Shown here one piece after another: positions 1 to 11,660 of a DNA stretch of 64,000 nt (positions are counted from its first letter, which is position 1; each line of letters opens with the position of its first letter). A model generated the notes under the pieces. That model saw only the letters and a program-made list of their open reading frames with translations. It searched no databases and was not told the DNA's origin. The position numbers and the translations under genes are program-made. Source of the stretch: Epiperipatus broadwayi (taxonomy: Eukaryota > Onychophora > Udeonychophora > Euonychophora > Peripatidae); assembly GCA_028023455.1 (NCBI GenBank), contig JAQFVV010006245.1:5081276-5145275 (forward strand), given 5' to 3'.

Positions 1-2100
1 GAATAATATCTAGATGTATTTTTATGTGTCTAGAAAGATCTTGTTGTTAAGGGATTTGCTGCCATGCCCATGCTATGAGAATGGAATCTAGATATAACTT
101 TGAAACTTTTTTCAGGAGTTTTATCACAATGGCCAGCCTCAGTCAACTAGATGGCCATCCAATTATTGTTTGATAAATTAATAGTAGAGAATAAGATAAA
201 GAGAAACAAAAAAATTAAAATTCTCTACAACTGGTAGTTAATTAACCTGGTAATAAAATCTATTTAAAAAGATAGAATAAATGCCTTTGCTCTACAATAG
301 ACTATTTAAGTTTGTTTATTTTACATACAGAAAAATGATCAATTACAAACTAGTTAGTTCTTACATAATCAAATATTGGACTTTTACCATAAATGTGTTC
401 TATAATAATTACTCACTTTAATCATATATTGACAAGTTTACTTATATAGATTCTTTAATATCCCAAAAGTTCAACCACTAGAGTATTACATATAAATTTT
501 AAAAACTATTTATGACATTGTTAATATATAATGAAAGGGGTAACATTTGGAAAATTCTTTTGAAATACATGTTTAGTTATAATTTAATAAGATTCTAAGT
601 GTATTATTACATGAGGACAAATGTTTCTGTGTATGAATATATTTTGTCTAAGATTTATTGTTTTAAATGTATATATACATAGAAAATAATGAAATTTGAA
701 TACAGTAATGACAAATTTAGTCTTTAAATCATTGATGTTAAATTTGATATATATACACAACTGTATATGTCAGCAATCAGCTAACACTCTTGAAACAAGA
801 AATTGTGGTCTCAAAAAATTATTATATCTTATAATATGTTTACTTTGTTTGCTTAACTTCTACATTATGTTCACTAATGATCCTGAAATCAAAAATATAC
901 ATACATTAACTTCACATATAATTAAAGTGCAGGCTTCTATAAAGAGAAATTAACTTTTTCTTTCAAAAATATTTATCATTTACTGATTCAATAAAGATTA
1001 ATTTAATGCTGAAATGCAATGATGTACATAATTTATTATTTTTAAATGCTATGACTTTATCTTTTTTTAATTAAATGTATCATTATGATTAAGATAATTA
1101 CTTTTGGTTCCCATTTGGATAAGTAAAAGATTCTACTTAAATATTACCCACTACTTTCAAGGATGAAAACATTAAAAAAAACTGAAAAATTACTCAAGGA
1201 CTGTAATAGCAACTTGAACTTAAATATAGGAATTTTATCTCTAGAACATATCACTATACCACTGCGCCAATACTTATAGGATATAAGTGAAAATATTGAC
1301 TTAGATGATATTATATGATATTTGAAAACTATTTATTAAGCTGAAAGCAAAAGTGAAATCTGTAACTCCCAAGGAAATGCTTCTGCACAAATTGTCTCAA
1401 GGAAAGAACATTTATGATGCTGTTCCACTGAAGTTTTAAATAAAGTCTTTTCAACCGAATAAAATTAATGGCTAGTCATAGTCTGTTATTTCCTTCACTT
1501 TATAAGTAAAACAAATCACTAAGTCAATAATTCTATGTGTATATATATTTTTCAAAACCAGATTTCACATAAGTTTAGCATTAAGCATTTTTTACAAACT
1601 TGGATATGTTTTATTCTTTTAAAATTTTGGGTGAAAAGATAACAAAAATCCAATATTTAAATGACATATATTTTACTTGAACCATTACACACATGAAAGT
1701 ACCCTATAATCTTTTAGATCTTGAAATCAGGACAGCCATTTACAGCAAAAATGGTTCATTAATGGGGGCATCATGTCACCATGATAATAAAATTTATATG
1801 TAAATGAAAATGTTTAGATTTCTGAATCACTGGATTGTTAGAAACACCTTATGATTGATTATTTAATCTTGTGACAGACAGCTGCTTGAAATATACTATA
1901 TATTGTATACTTGATCATTGCACTTAACCAAACAGACTGGCATCATGTTACCATAACAATTAATAAGAACTTATACATAAATGAAAATGTTTAGATATAT
2001 GAATCACCTTAATGTAAATATTTTAATTTATATTAAAAATGATAGACTACTATTAATAATCATTTTAAAAATAATCTTACAAAAAAAAAAATCAAGTCAG
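1..2100. other. A+T-rich DNA without a recognisable gene
   Basis: No coding region, RNA gene or recognisable transposon was found. The only structure is a loose direct repeat: the stretch around 1760-1835 (TGTCACCATGATAATAA followed by AAATGAAAATGTTTAGAT) recurs at about 1944-2000 with substitutions, so an old duplication or two relics of one repeat lie here. The 85-codon open frame at 696-953 has no motif and its composition matches the surrounding DNA. Confidence 0.6.
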
Positions 2101-2109
2101 ATGTCACAT

Positions 2110-2175
2110 GACTTAATTTAATAAGCCAGTAGCAGAAACCGGTCTGGGGTGGGAATATTCTCAAAGCTAGTTAAG
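2110..2175 (+). ncRNA. possible decayed hammerhead-B relic
   Basis: The string GAAACCGGTCTGGGG matches the 3' half of the hammerhead-B repeats at 41.3 and 62.8 kb (GAAACTAGTCTGGGG), with the catalytic-side GAAAC, a two-base-pair stem III and the GTC cleavage triplet. Upstream, TTTAATAAGCCAGTAGCA stands where the core CTGATGA and stem II should be, so the core has decayed. I infer an old relic of the same repeat family; a chance match over this length is possible. Confidence 0.35.
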
Positions 2176-2704
2176 AGCTTATTTTGCGAGTTCTATATAT
2201 AACATTTAAAAATAATCTTATTTAAAAAATATTGCCTCATAATAATTACAGTAATTCTGTAGTATATTAGACTTCAGTTGTATAGTAAATAATTACATTT
2301 ATCAATCATATTTTCTAAATACCATCATTTGTTTTTCAGTAAAGCATAGTGGTACAATGTCACCCTATGTGGTTTTGTATTTTGGGATTGATTTTGGACC
2401 CATCTGGAATATAGTTTTTTTAATACTGATATTATCTTCCTTTTATTTTCTAAATATCAACATTAATAAAAGCAATTCAAAAACTCAAGAAAAACAGAAA
2501 TAGTAAAAAACATAATTTTTAAAAAATATATAATGCCAAAAGATTTCATTCTTAACAAATTTCATTATATCAAATATCAATATTATTGTATGCCAGTCTG
2601 GTGAATGTAACAATTATATAACATCATTTGAAAGCTCTTCTAAATGGTTTCAATAGGAGAAAAATGCCTAAACATTTGTTATCTAGTGAAACAAAGCAAA
2701 TGTT

Positions 2705-2790
2705 GTCAAGCATTGGTGGATCAAGAGGTCAGTGACCGCTGCTTTACAAGCAGTTGTCCCGGGTTAGCGGGTTCGCTTTCCGGCTGATGC
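2705..2790 (+). ncRNA. tRNA-Val(TAC)-like sequence, probably a SINE head or tRNA relic
   Basis: The anticodon arm is clear: CTGC-TTTACAA-GCAG forms a 4-bp stem with a 7-base loop, and the middle bases TAC would be a valine anticodon with the usual T33. It is followed by a B-box-like GGTTCGCTTTCC in a T arm with one mismatch and a loop one base too long. The D arm (GGTCAGTGACC) is present but the acceptor stem does not pair well. The G+C content stands out from the flanks. I read it as a tRNA-derived SINE head or tRNA pseudogene rather than a working tRNA. An A-rich stretch begins 22 bases later (GAGAAAAAAAACAAACAAAC), as in a SINE tail. Confidence 0.5.
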
Positions 2791-2799
2791 TATGACACA

Positions 2800-5330
2800 T
2801 GAGAAAAAAAACAAACAAACCAAGTGTTTCATATATTTAGCATAACTTAACATATATACTAATGTCTTTAAAATTTGTATTGAATAAACAATGTAAGTAT
2901 GAAAATTTAATGTCAGACTATATAATATAGCATGTACAATATGATAAAATTATTAATAATAGAATAACAAGCACATAAAAAATTTAACAATAGTGCAATT
3001 ATTTTATTATTGAAATTTCTTAGACAACACAACCAAATTATGCATGAGAGATTCTGGATTAAACTTTTAGTGACTAATGCATTTTGAAGCAAACAATAAT
3101 TACTTTTAACAAACTGACTGATATTCATTAGACTAAGATTAACCACTTAATGAATAATATTTCTATAGTATATTTTTCACTACACCACTCTCATGCAAGA
3201 TAGGGACTGGTTTCTATCTAACTTTAATACCTTGTGAAGAGATGTAATCATAAACATATGACTAAATACATGCGTGAGACTGGTACCGTGAAAATTACAC
3301 TACAGAAATATTCATTATGTAGATAATTGATGTGCCAGTTAAAGTTGACCTATTATCTGCTACTAAAATTTTAATAGTTGCACCAACCTTGTTACACAAT
3401 TATTGTGCTACAGAAAAAAAAAAAAGGAAAATAAAACAATATGTAAGGAATAAAGAAAACACTCATCTTTTCTCTTCATCATGGGGAAGAGAGCTACAAC
3501 ATCATCTAAACTTTAGAGGTGAAGCAGCAGAAGGCTGTTGGATATCTTATCCCCAGAGAATGAGACTCTAACTGTAGATGTTGAGCCTTATAGGTAACTC
3601 TGGTCTTGTTTTTAGTAAACCAACAAGATTGTGGAAATTGTAAAAATAAGTAAATTAAAAAAAGAACTATTTATATAAGATTATATATGTATATCAGATT
3701 TCCTAGATTTGTAATATCCTATATGTATATATTCAGTTCCAAATACGTTCATTAATTCTGTTGTATATATAATTAATGGTTTGCATTAAACTAATATTAA
3801 ATTACTCCTCTTGTTATTAAATCATAAGTATTCTAGGTTGTATATTTCTTATTCTAAAGATTTATCTTCATTTGTTCTGATCTCTCCAGTCAAACTGACA
3901 TTACAAACAAAATAGCAAATAAGTTATCTGGAGTTCAAACAGAGAAAGAATCTGAAGAAAGTTGTAATTCTGACGGTAAAAAAATCTGAAACTTTTGCAT
4001 TGAATTTTAATGTTAAGGATCCAGGCACTTGGACAAAAATTATGAACATAAAAAAATTAGTCGAAAATTTTACATTAATCAGATAGTTAATAATTTTCCT
4101 AAAGGTAAGCAGAAGCAAATTTTCAGAATATCATTTATCACATATTAGAGAAAATTTCTATAAGTTATTTTGTTACCAAAGAAAATTAATATGTAAATAA
4201 AACGATAAAGTTTAAATATATTTTTTTAGAATTCATTTGGCTTTAATTTATAAATTTTATTTCATGGGATTAGGGCTAAAATTTAACTTGCACAAAGACA
4301 CCTTTTATCGAAGCTTCTTGACACCCTCACTTCCCCAAAGCATTAAAGAATGCAGATTATTATAAAGGACAGTCATGGTGTGGCAGTTAGGCAGTAAAAG
4401 ATCCCTGAATCAAAACTAAAAGCACTGCTCAGACAATCATGACTTCCTAAAAAGCTAACTATTTATTTAAATAATAAAACTGATAAAAATAAAAATCGAG
4501 ATAATAATTAATACTGACTTAATAGAAAATATTTTGTAAATTTCCGCTAGAATTTAATTTTCAAAAACGTTGTTCAGTTCAAATTTAAGTTTTTTTTTCA
4601 TGAATATTTATACATAATGGAGGGAGGGGGGTGAAAATATGTGTATGTTAGGTTATATGTAATATGACCTGAAAGCAGGTTTGTTTACTTTGAAGAGTCT
4701 CTCCGAAATGATTATTGTAATCAAGCAATAACAAAATATTTAATAATCATCAACAATAGTTTGCTACTGCCCACCTCATTCTTAACAAACATCATAACAT
4801 CTGGTACTCCGGTTTCATTATAAATAATGATCCACTTGACAGTAGACGCATGCTCAGTTTTGCAAGAAACATCAAATATATTTTCACATTTAAAAAAAAC
4901 AGATAACTAAGACATATCACATTTCTCATAAAAAGATAATATCCACTTACATGTAGATAAAATAATTTTAAAATTCCTTTATTAAAAAATGCATGGGAAA
5001 AATTTTAAGATGGCGTGGGAATATAATTGAGAATAAAAACCAAATAAATATAATAGTTTTTTTTTTTTTTTCAGGTAAGTGTGTATATTAAAAGTATTTA
5101 AGTTAAAATACTTTATTTTAAATAAAAAATATTTATAGTTCATTCATAAAAAGAAAATAATTTCTTGAATCCAACTATGACAATCTTATCATTAAAAAAT
5201 ATAAACGTTATATATAAAGTATACTCATAACAAATATATAAGCTCTATTTTTCTTTACCAATATTAACTTTGTTTAAATAAGGCTGCAAATATAATTTAC
5301 CATTTAGATTTTTTGATGTATAATATATGA
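2800..5330. other. A+T-rich DNA without a recognisable gene
   Basis: Nothing was recognised with confidence. Two patches are less A+T-rich than the rest (about 3440-3590 and 4290-4440), but neither holds a long frame or a known motif. The open frames at 3332-3571 and 3924-4118 (minus) look like chance. Confidence 0.6.
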
Positions 5331-5403
5331 ATTAATCAAAATTACCCCAAATTCACAACTCAAATAGACTAGCCAAGAAAATAAACTCTAAAACACTACC
5401 AAT

Positions 5404-5436
5404 TGTTTCACTGCTCTAAGCAGATTTTTCAAGTGA
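5404..5436 (-). ncRNA. hammerhead-like fold in PLE terminal repeat (left arm, decayed)
   Basis: On the minus strand CTTGAAAAAT is followed by stem CTGC-TTAGA-GCAG, then T and GAAAC. This has the order of a hammerhead (core strand, stem II, GAAA), but the core strand departs from the CTGATGA consensus, so cleavage is unlikely. The mirrored copy in the right arm keeps the same stem. Confidence 0.45.
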
Positions 5437-6009
5437 AAAGAACTACAAAATAACATATTTAAACTAAAAATTACCCACAATTCCACTTACTTCCCATACA
5501 CCCTTAATATTAAAAGAACTTTTCAATAAGTTAATTGCTTCAGAATCATAAATTTTTAATAATAAAGATTCTTTAATTCTTCCTTTTATTTCATTTCACT
5601 CAAAGAAGACAATCTTAGCTTCATCAAAATTAATAGTGTGGCCTATATCTTTTTCATGGAGATATAAAGCAGAACTAAGATATTTATTTCTAGCCCTACT
5701 TTCATGTATCTTTATTCTTTCATTTAAGCTTTTAAAAAAAGAAACATAAAAGTAGAGTTAGAAATAAATACCATAGTTTTGCTTTATATATCCATGAAAA
5801 AGATACAGGTGACATTATTAATTTTGGTGAAGCTAAGGTTGTCTTCTTCGAGAGAAATGAAATAAAAAAAATTAAAGAATCTTTATTGTTAAAAATTTAT
5901 GATTCTGAAGCAATTAACTTATTTTAAAGTTCTTTTAATACTAAGAGAGTATGGGAAGTGGAATTGTGGATAGTGTTTAGTTTAAATAAGTTATTTTTGA
6001 AGTTCTTTA

Positions 6010-6045
6010 CACTTGAGAAGTCTGCTTGTAGCAGTGAAACCTTTG
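6010..6045 (+). ncRNA. hammerhead-like fold in PLE terminal repeat (right arm, decayed)
   Basis: CTTGAGAAGT precedes stem CTGC (6022-6025), loop TTGTA, GCAG (6031-6034), then T and GAAAC (6036-6040). The loop changed relative to the left arm while the stem is unchanged. The pattern CTTGAR-AAG, stem, TGAAA also occurs in the unrelated PLE terminal repeats at 36.9 and 39.0 kb. Confidence 0.45.
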
Positions 6046-6129
6046 GTAGTGTTTTATAGTTTATTTTCCAGGCTAGTCTGGTTGAGTGTAAATTTGGAGT
6101 AATTTTGATTATTTATTGACTAGTTTAGC

Positions 6130-7140
6130 TTTATACTTTTAATGAATATATGAATTAAATACATAATACATGTGTTATTAAAACAGGCAAAACTCTCCAT
6201 CATGTGATCTTTAATACATATGTGCATTATATTCATAATGTATACTCACATGTTCATACAGTTGAAAATGATGATGACAATTATATGTTCATAAAAGTAG
6301 CTTATACAAAATTGTCTTAAAAAAACGAACATTTTGTTACAAAACAACATGGCTTTAATGTAATTCCAAAGGAAAAAAAACTCACTTTCAATAATAATAA
6401 AAAAAAAAGTATATATCAGCAAAAATCATATTAATTTAATGAATAATTAATTGTTCAGGGAGAGGGTGTTTAAATAGTAATCAAGTATTTAAGTAACTGG
6501 AAAATAATAATTCCACTGTATTTGATAAATTAAAGACTTTTTTTTTTCATTTGAGAATTAATCCCAGAAACTTTTCCTCTTTGGTCAATCATTCTTACCA
6601 TAACAGCTAATTGTTCTATGCAACTGTTGATAAAATTCAACACTGGTAAGAATACAGAGAAATAATTTCAATAAATTATTTAATTGAGCATAATTATACT
6701 TTTATCTACAAATATATGAGCATTTCAAACTGTGTTTTGCAAGATCTCATTGAAAAATTGCTTAATAATAATTTATTTTGTATTTATATACTTCATATTA
6801 CAATTTAAAATGCTGCTAAATACTTTAAGCATTTGATGATTTTTATGTAAGGAGTAAAAATGTTGTTTTTAATTTATTATGGCTTTCAAGCAAAACATAC
6901 ATACCATAGCTGTTACTCTAGCAAAGAATATACATAAAAAACATAATTTAATAGACAAATTTTGATAATAACTTCAGATTTTACAATACCAAGATGAAAT
7001 ATTATATATTACTAGAAACTTAAAAAAGCAGATAAGGAATACAATAGCAGAAAATAAAGTCATGACCATTAAAAATTAATAAGATAAGACTTTAAATACA
7101 TTTGATAATTATATTTTCATATCTTGCACATAAATTCTAA
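6130..7140. other. A+T-rich DNA without a recognisable gene
   Basis: No coding region or repeat family was recognised. The stretch contains only A runs and short A+T palindromes. Confidence 0.6.
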
Positions 7141-7144
7141 TAAG

Positions 7145-7310
7145 TTCTAATTTTAGTAGCAGTTTCATCATCACCATTATTTTCAACCATTATAAATCTT
7201 CTGCAGAATAGTCACTATAAACAGATCATTTCTCCAATTTTCATATTCATTCATCTAAATTGTTTTTCTATTTGGTCCTATAATGCCTATATTATCTTTT
7301 GATTCCTGAT
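7145..7310 (-). mobile_element. RTE-type non-LTR element, 3' end
   Basis: TTTCATCATCACCATTATT followed by CAACCATTATAAATCTTCTGCAG mirrors the 3' end of the intact RTE copy at 44.67 kb (tail of ATC repeats, then CAACCATTATCAATCCACTGCAG in that copy). Similarity continues through the region encoding the C-terminal part. It is probably the downstream end of the element whose body lies at 8.96-11.66 kb, the two being separated by about 1.6 kb of other DNA. Confidence 0.65.
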
Positions 7311-8955
7311 TTTCTTGTCTTTTTATCAATCCATAAACCTTCCCCAAAATGTCTTTCTCTAATTTCTTCATCAATTCCTTCTTCCCAATTGCTTCTTGGA
7401 TATTTTCTTCCATTTTTTTAAAATAATCTATCTCTTTCAGTATATATGTTCATATTCAAATTGTCATTCCACTTCATTTACATATAATTCCAATTCCCTT
7501 AATTTCCCATTTTCTCATTGGTTAGCAATTATCTTTTCATCTTATTTTTCAATTATCAAACTTCACTCCATATATGATACTTTTCATGATTGTTATATAT
7601 TCATTTATGAACTTTTAATATATTCTAATTTTATAATATCCTATTTAAATTGTCAATGATTTTCTTCTGTTATAGTTTCTTCTACTGCTCCATTTTCGAT
7701 TAATTGTACACTTTTGTACTATTCCTTATACTTTCAAAGATGCCATCAATCTTCCAAATACTATTTTTTTTTATTATGTATCAATATCACACATATTTTT
7801 TGTTATATTTATTTCTAAGTTCCATTTCCTTTATTTCTCTATTAATTTTTGAACCATATAACTCAAACCATCATGAACTTGATCTAAAATTATTGAATCA
7901 TTAACACAGCCTAATGTAAAAAAGATAGTCATAATTTAGAAAGATTTTTATTTTCCATATTTTAATAACTTGTTTTAGATGTATTTTAAATAATGTAGTC
8001 AATAAATAATATTCCTGGCTGAGTCCTTTGGTTAACCTTTATCATTAGAACTTACATTTCCTATTTTTATTTTTAGGCATATTATTATATCTTTTTTAAT
8101 GTCAACATATGGAAGATTCATTATATACATTCTGATACTTAATCATTAGTTGTTTTTTTTAAAATTTGTTTTAAATTAAAATTACTAAAATAATTTGATA
8201 CTAATTTTTATTCAAATGAAATAACAATTTTATTAAAAGGATAACTGATGAGTATTTAGGGAAGTATTAGAATATATATAGTGCATTCATTGTGAATCAA
8301 ATTTTGGAAATGAAAAGCAAAGAGAATAATATTTGGTGGAGATAGAGAATCAGACAGAATATATAGATATTGGTTTATTGCTATCATCTTTTCAATTGCT
8401 AGATCCATACAGAAAAGATGATATATTGACAATCTTCCATCTCTGAAATCTATGTTTCTCTGCTTTCAAAATCCTATATTCATATATGCTTTTATATTTC
8501 AGAAAAGTTCCATATATTCTGCTCTATGAATTAGTAATTGCTATTTGTCTGTAGTTTTCATAGCTGTATTATATGCCTTTTTTTATAAATTAATATATTA
8601 TATGTCATTTTCTATTCAATGAAGATCTCCTATTAAAGCAGTTTTGAAACAATCTAGTAGACTGAAAAACAGGTACAAAAAATAAAATATACCCACAAAC
8701 CACCAAGTGATGTGGATAAAACTCCTCAGATGTAGTGAAAGCAAGTCATCTAGGAGATAACTCTAATATAAACCTAGTATTTCAAGTTGGAAACTAAGAC
8801 ATCAGGCCAATTCCTTGATGCATATAAAGAAATAAAATGTAATAAATTAATAAATGTTTGATCATTTAAAAACAGAAAAGGCTTTCATTGGTTTAAATGT
8901 CTTTATCCTAGTTTAACATTTTCTATACTACTAATATCATAATCACAGCTTTATA
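7311..8955. other. pyrimidine-rich stretch, unexplained, between two RTE parts
   Basis: From about 7311 to 7870 the plus strand is unusually rich in T and C with few G, which produces the open frames at 7396-7659 and 7704-7904. They consist almost wholly of Phe, Ile, Ser and Tyr and look like by-products of composition. A purine-rich minus-strand coding relic (Lys/Glu/Asn-rich) would give the same signal, so this could be decayed transposon coding sequence. 7900-8955 shows nothing recognisable. Confidence 0.4.
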
Positions 8956-8959
8956 CACT

Positions 8960-11660
8960 TAATTTTGCTAAAATCTTATACTAGATGTATTTGTTTATTG
9001 TTTATAGGATTTGCATAAAATTGAATTTGTTGTTTTATTTATATTCAAATTTATGTAAAAGATGTTAGAAGGCCATTTTTTCGATAGAGGGATGCTAGCT
9101 TTTTTATTTAATGCATGCTTATCTGTAGTCCATGCCTCTTCTGCTAAAACATTCAATATAAGGCCTCATAATGGAAAGTCTCTAAATGTTTTGGGATCGA
9201 TAATCATGAATTTCACTTTTAATCATTCTATATAAATTTTAACATCTTTCTATACTTCATTAATCTTCTGCAGTTTTTGTATTAGTCTCTAAGTCTCAAA
9301 TCCAAAAACTAAATATTAGTAAAATACATTAAAAAAATTTCAATTACATAGAAAAATGTTCTTTTGATAATAAATTACCTGTAGCAAAAGCATTTCATCC
9401 ATGTAAGTGCTACAATAAATTTAATCAACTCATTATGTTGCCATTTTTTTTAACAATCTGATCAATATATTTATGGTTGTTGATTTAAAATTTATATCCA
9501 TCAATCTTTATTTTCATCTTTTTTGAAAAAGCTATTGAATATAACTTCATGTTTATCTGAAGGTTTTGTGATGATAGCATTTTAGTTGTGCTTATATGTT
9601 GGACTATTCCCATTATCTAACATTAAATCATGAACGTCTTTTAAAAAAAATTTAAACTTTATTAATAAAGTTTAAAATTTTTCTAAGGACATTCATAATT
9701 TAATATTAACCAATGTAAATAGTCCAATATATAATTACAACTGAATATAACTTCATTTGATTCCATTTCTTTGCTTTCATTTTAGTTTTTATAACTTTTT
9801 CTGAAGCATTTATGTGATAATAATCACATCATCAGTAAAAACTAGATGACATAAGATATCTTTTATTTTTATTTTCTTAGCTTCCATTTTAATTCACAAA
9901 ACATTCTATTTTAATTCACAGAATATATCATGTTGTATTACTGTATGATTTGGAGAGATGATATAACCTTGATGCATATTCTCGGCAATGTTAATCTTCT
10001 TATGATTATCATGTAATCTAATCACAGTCGATAATAACTCATACCTATGTTTTGGTATTCCAAAGCTAAAATAATGTTTAGAGAGTTAATGCTTTTTTGT
10101 AATCTGTAAATCCAGTACAAATTAACAAGCCATCTTTATTAATGCTTTTGATAATTTCTCTTAATTCATTAATGTTGTCTACCATGGTATAATTATTTTA
10201 TACCGATAGCTTTGTATTTTCTAATATCTTCTTTTTCAATTTTCCAAAATATCAATAATTTTATTACATTTTGTCAATTATCTAGTACATTTTTTTTACA
10301 TTTAGACACTTGGTAAATAACTATACCAAAAATTTCTGTATTTCTTCACCTATTTTATAATATCTATAATGATTCCATCATTGCCTGCATTTTTCTATTT
10401 TTCATAGATTTACTTACATGTCTTGTATGTATACTTAAAATATTTGGCAATTAAATAATTTAACTGTAGAAGCTACTCCTGATTTCTAATTCTTTATTAT
10501 CATATAGTTTTTTCGCAAAAATTTTCCGCATATGGCAACATCATATTTCTGAGACAATCTTTATATCATTCTTTACTACTGCATAACTACATTTATTTGT
10601 CATCATTAAATTTCACATATTTAATTCTAAATAGGCCACTTTAAAATACTTTAATATTCCTTCTGTTCTTTACATATTGTTTGATCTTTTTTTCATTTTT
10701 GTTGCTAGTAGCCATGCAATGGTTTTTAATAGAGTACCTGTCATATTCATATTGATTATTCAAGTCCAAATCTTCAAAGTATGTTAATATTTTAAAATAA
10801 TTTGTAAATTCTAGTTTAAATTCACTAAAGTATTTCTAAAAATTATGATGTTTTTTAAAATTTTAATCCCTGATTTTGTATTAACATTCATCTTACATCT
10901 CATTAAATGATTATCATATTCTTTTGAATCTATTAAGCGTAATAAAAACTTAAAATATATATAAATATATGGATAAGTTAAAATAAAATTACTCTGCTGT
11001 AATGTCATTTGGATTCTTCCATGTCATTCCATTTTAGATTTTCTCAGTACAAAAAAAAAAGAACTCATAATATATGAATCTTCTTTTTATGTAAATTTTA
11101 CAAAACTATGTCTGCTTTCTTTTTTGCCTTTATATCCCAAGTTTAATCACAAGATTTTCATCTATTAATCATTTTCAATTTAAATCTCCAAGACAATTTT
11201 AAAATGCTGTTGGTTTGATCAAAAACATTTGCCCATCAATGTAAAAATCCTTTGCTTCATCAGACTGAGAACATGTTGGTGACGTAAATATGAATTATGT
11301 GCATTTGGTATCTTCTATTAAGTTGAATAATTAATCTTATCATTACATCCATACCCAATCAATCTTCACAATGTTTTTTTCATTTTCATTTATAATTAAT
11401 CTAAGTGCATTTGTGCTTCCAATTTTGGTATCTTTGCATTAAAATATATTTTGGCATTTCAAATCAATTATATTTTCCCCTTTCCTTCTAACTTTACAAA
11501 GACTGACAAATGTCTCATTGAATATTTCTTCCAACTCATATAATCTTTTATCACTTGAAAGTGATCTATAATTGTAGTAACCAAATGAAAAATCATACTG
11601 AATAACAGCTTAGATCTATAACTTTACAATTTATAAGATAATCTGCTTTCAGTTCCTAAT
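8960..11660 (-). mobile_element. old RTE-type non-LTR element, body (endonuclease to C-terminus), heavily decayed
   Basis: Reading the minus strand from 11.66 kb down, the order is that of an RTE element: an apurinic endonuclease-like segment (11.2-11.35 kb, matching the QVYAPT-x-SHSD region of the copy at 53.9 kb), a linker (the frame at 10811-11008), reverse transcriptase palm blocks (10.4-9.8 kb, matching the finger and palm regions of the 45-kb copy), then the C-terminal region containing the equivalent of SYKYLGQ and ETWTL (9.5-9.1 kb). Frames are broken throughout. The copy is much more diverged than those at 32.5 and 44.7 kb and may be a separate subfamily. It is interrupted at 9551-9741 by a later insertion. 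Confidence 0.7.
9551..9741. mobile_element. 191-bp palindromic non-autonomous element with 15-bp target site duplication
   Basis: The element is flanked by perfect copies of TGAATATAACTTCAT (9536-9550 and 9742-9756). Removing it rejoins the decayed RTE frame around it, so this is a clean nested insertion. Inside, about 80-bp arms pair around position 9660 (AGTTGT..TTATAT.TTGGACTATT at both ends and TTTAAACTTTATTAATAAAG at the centre), preceded by about 30 unpaired bases. A second member lies at 39.89-40.1 kb. A 15-bp duplication is typical of insertion by target-primed reverse transcription and unlike most DNA transposons, so this is probably a retroposed RNA rather than a MITE. Confidence 0.8.

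Larger units (their letters stand above)
5332..6125. mobile_element. head-to-head pair of Penelope-like element 3' ends
   Basis: Two copies of one sequence of about 390 bp face each other around position 5735: the left arm reads on the minus strand (5735 to about 5332), the right arm on the plus strand (5740 to about 6125). Translation of the left arm on the minus strand gives SSALYLHEKDIGHTINF and FDEAKIV, followed by a KESLLLKIYDSEAI helix, the usual C-terminal pattern of the GIY-YIG endonuclease domain of PLEs (HxxxxGHxIxFDEAKI, then an R/KE helix). Each arm ends in a non-coding part with a hammerhead-like fold. Both arms are broken: the left has a stop in place of an expected Arg, the right a frame change. 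PLEs often lie with copies in inverted orientation, which fits. Confidence 0.8.

Noticed and set aside
2705-2790. functional tRNA-Val gene
   Set aside because: The acceptor stem does not pair and the T loop is one base too long.
7396-7904. two open frames rich in Phe, Ile and Ser
   Set aside because: They follow from a pyrimidine-rich strand and have no motif.
11255-11270. TCATCAG string as a minus-strand hammerhead core
   Set aside because: It encodes the SDEA-type residues of the RTE endonuclease relic, and no stem II or GAAA follows.
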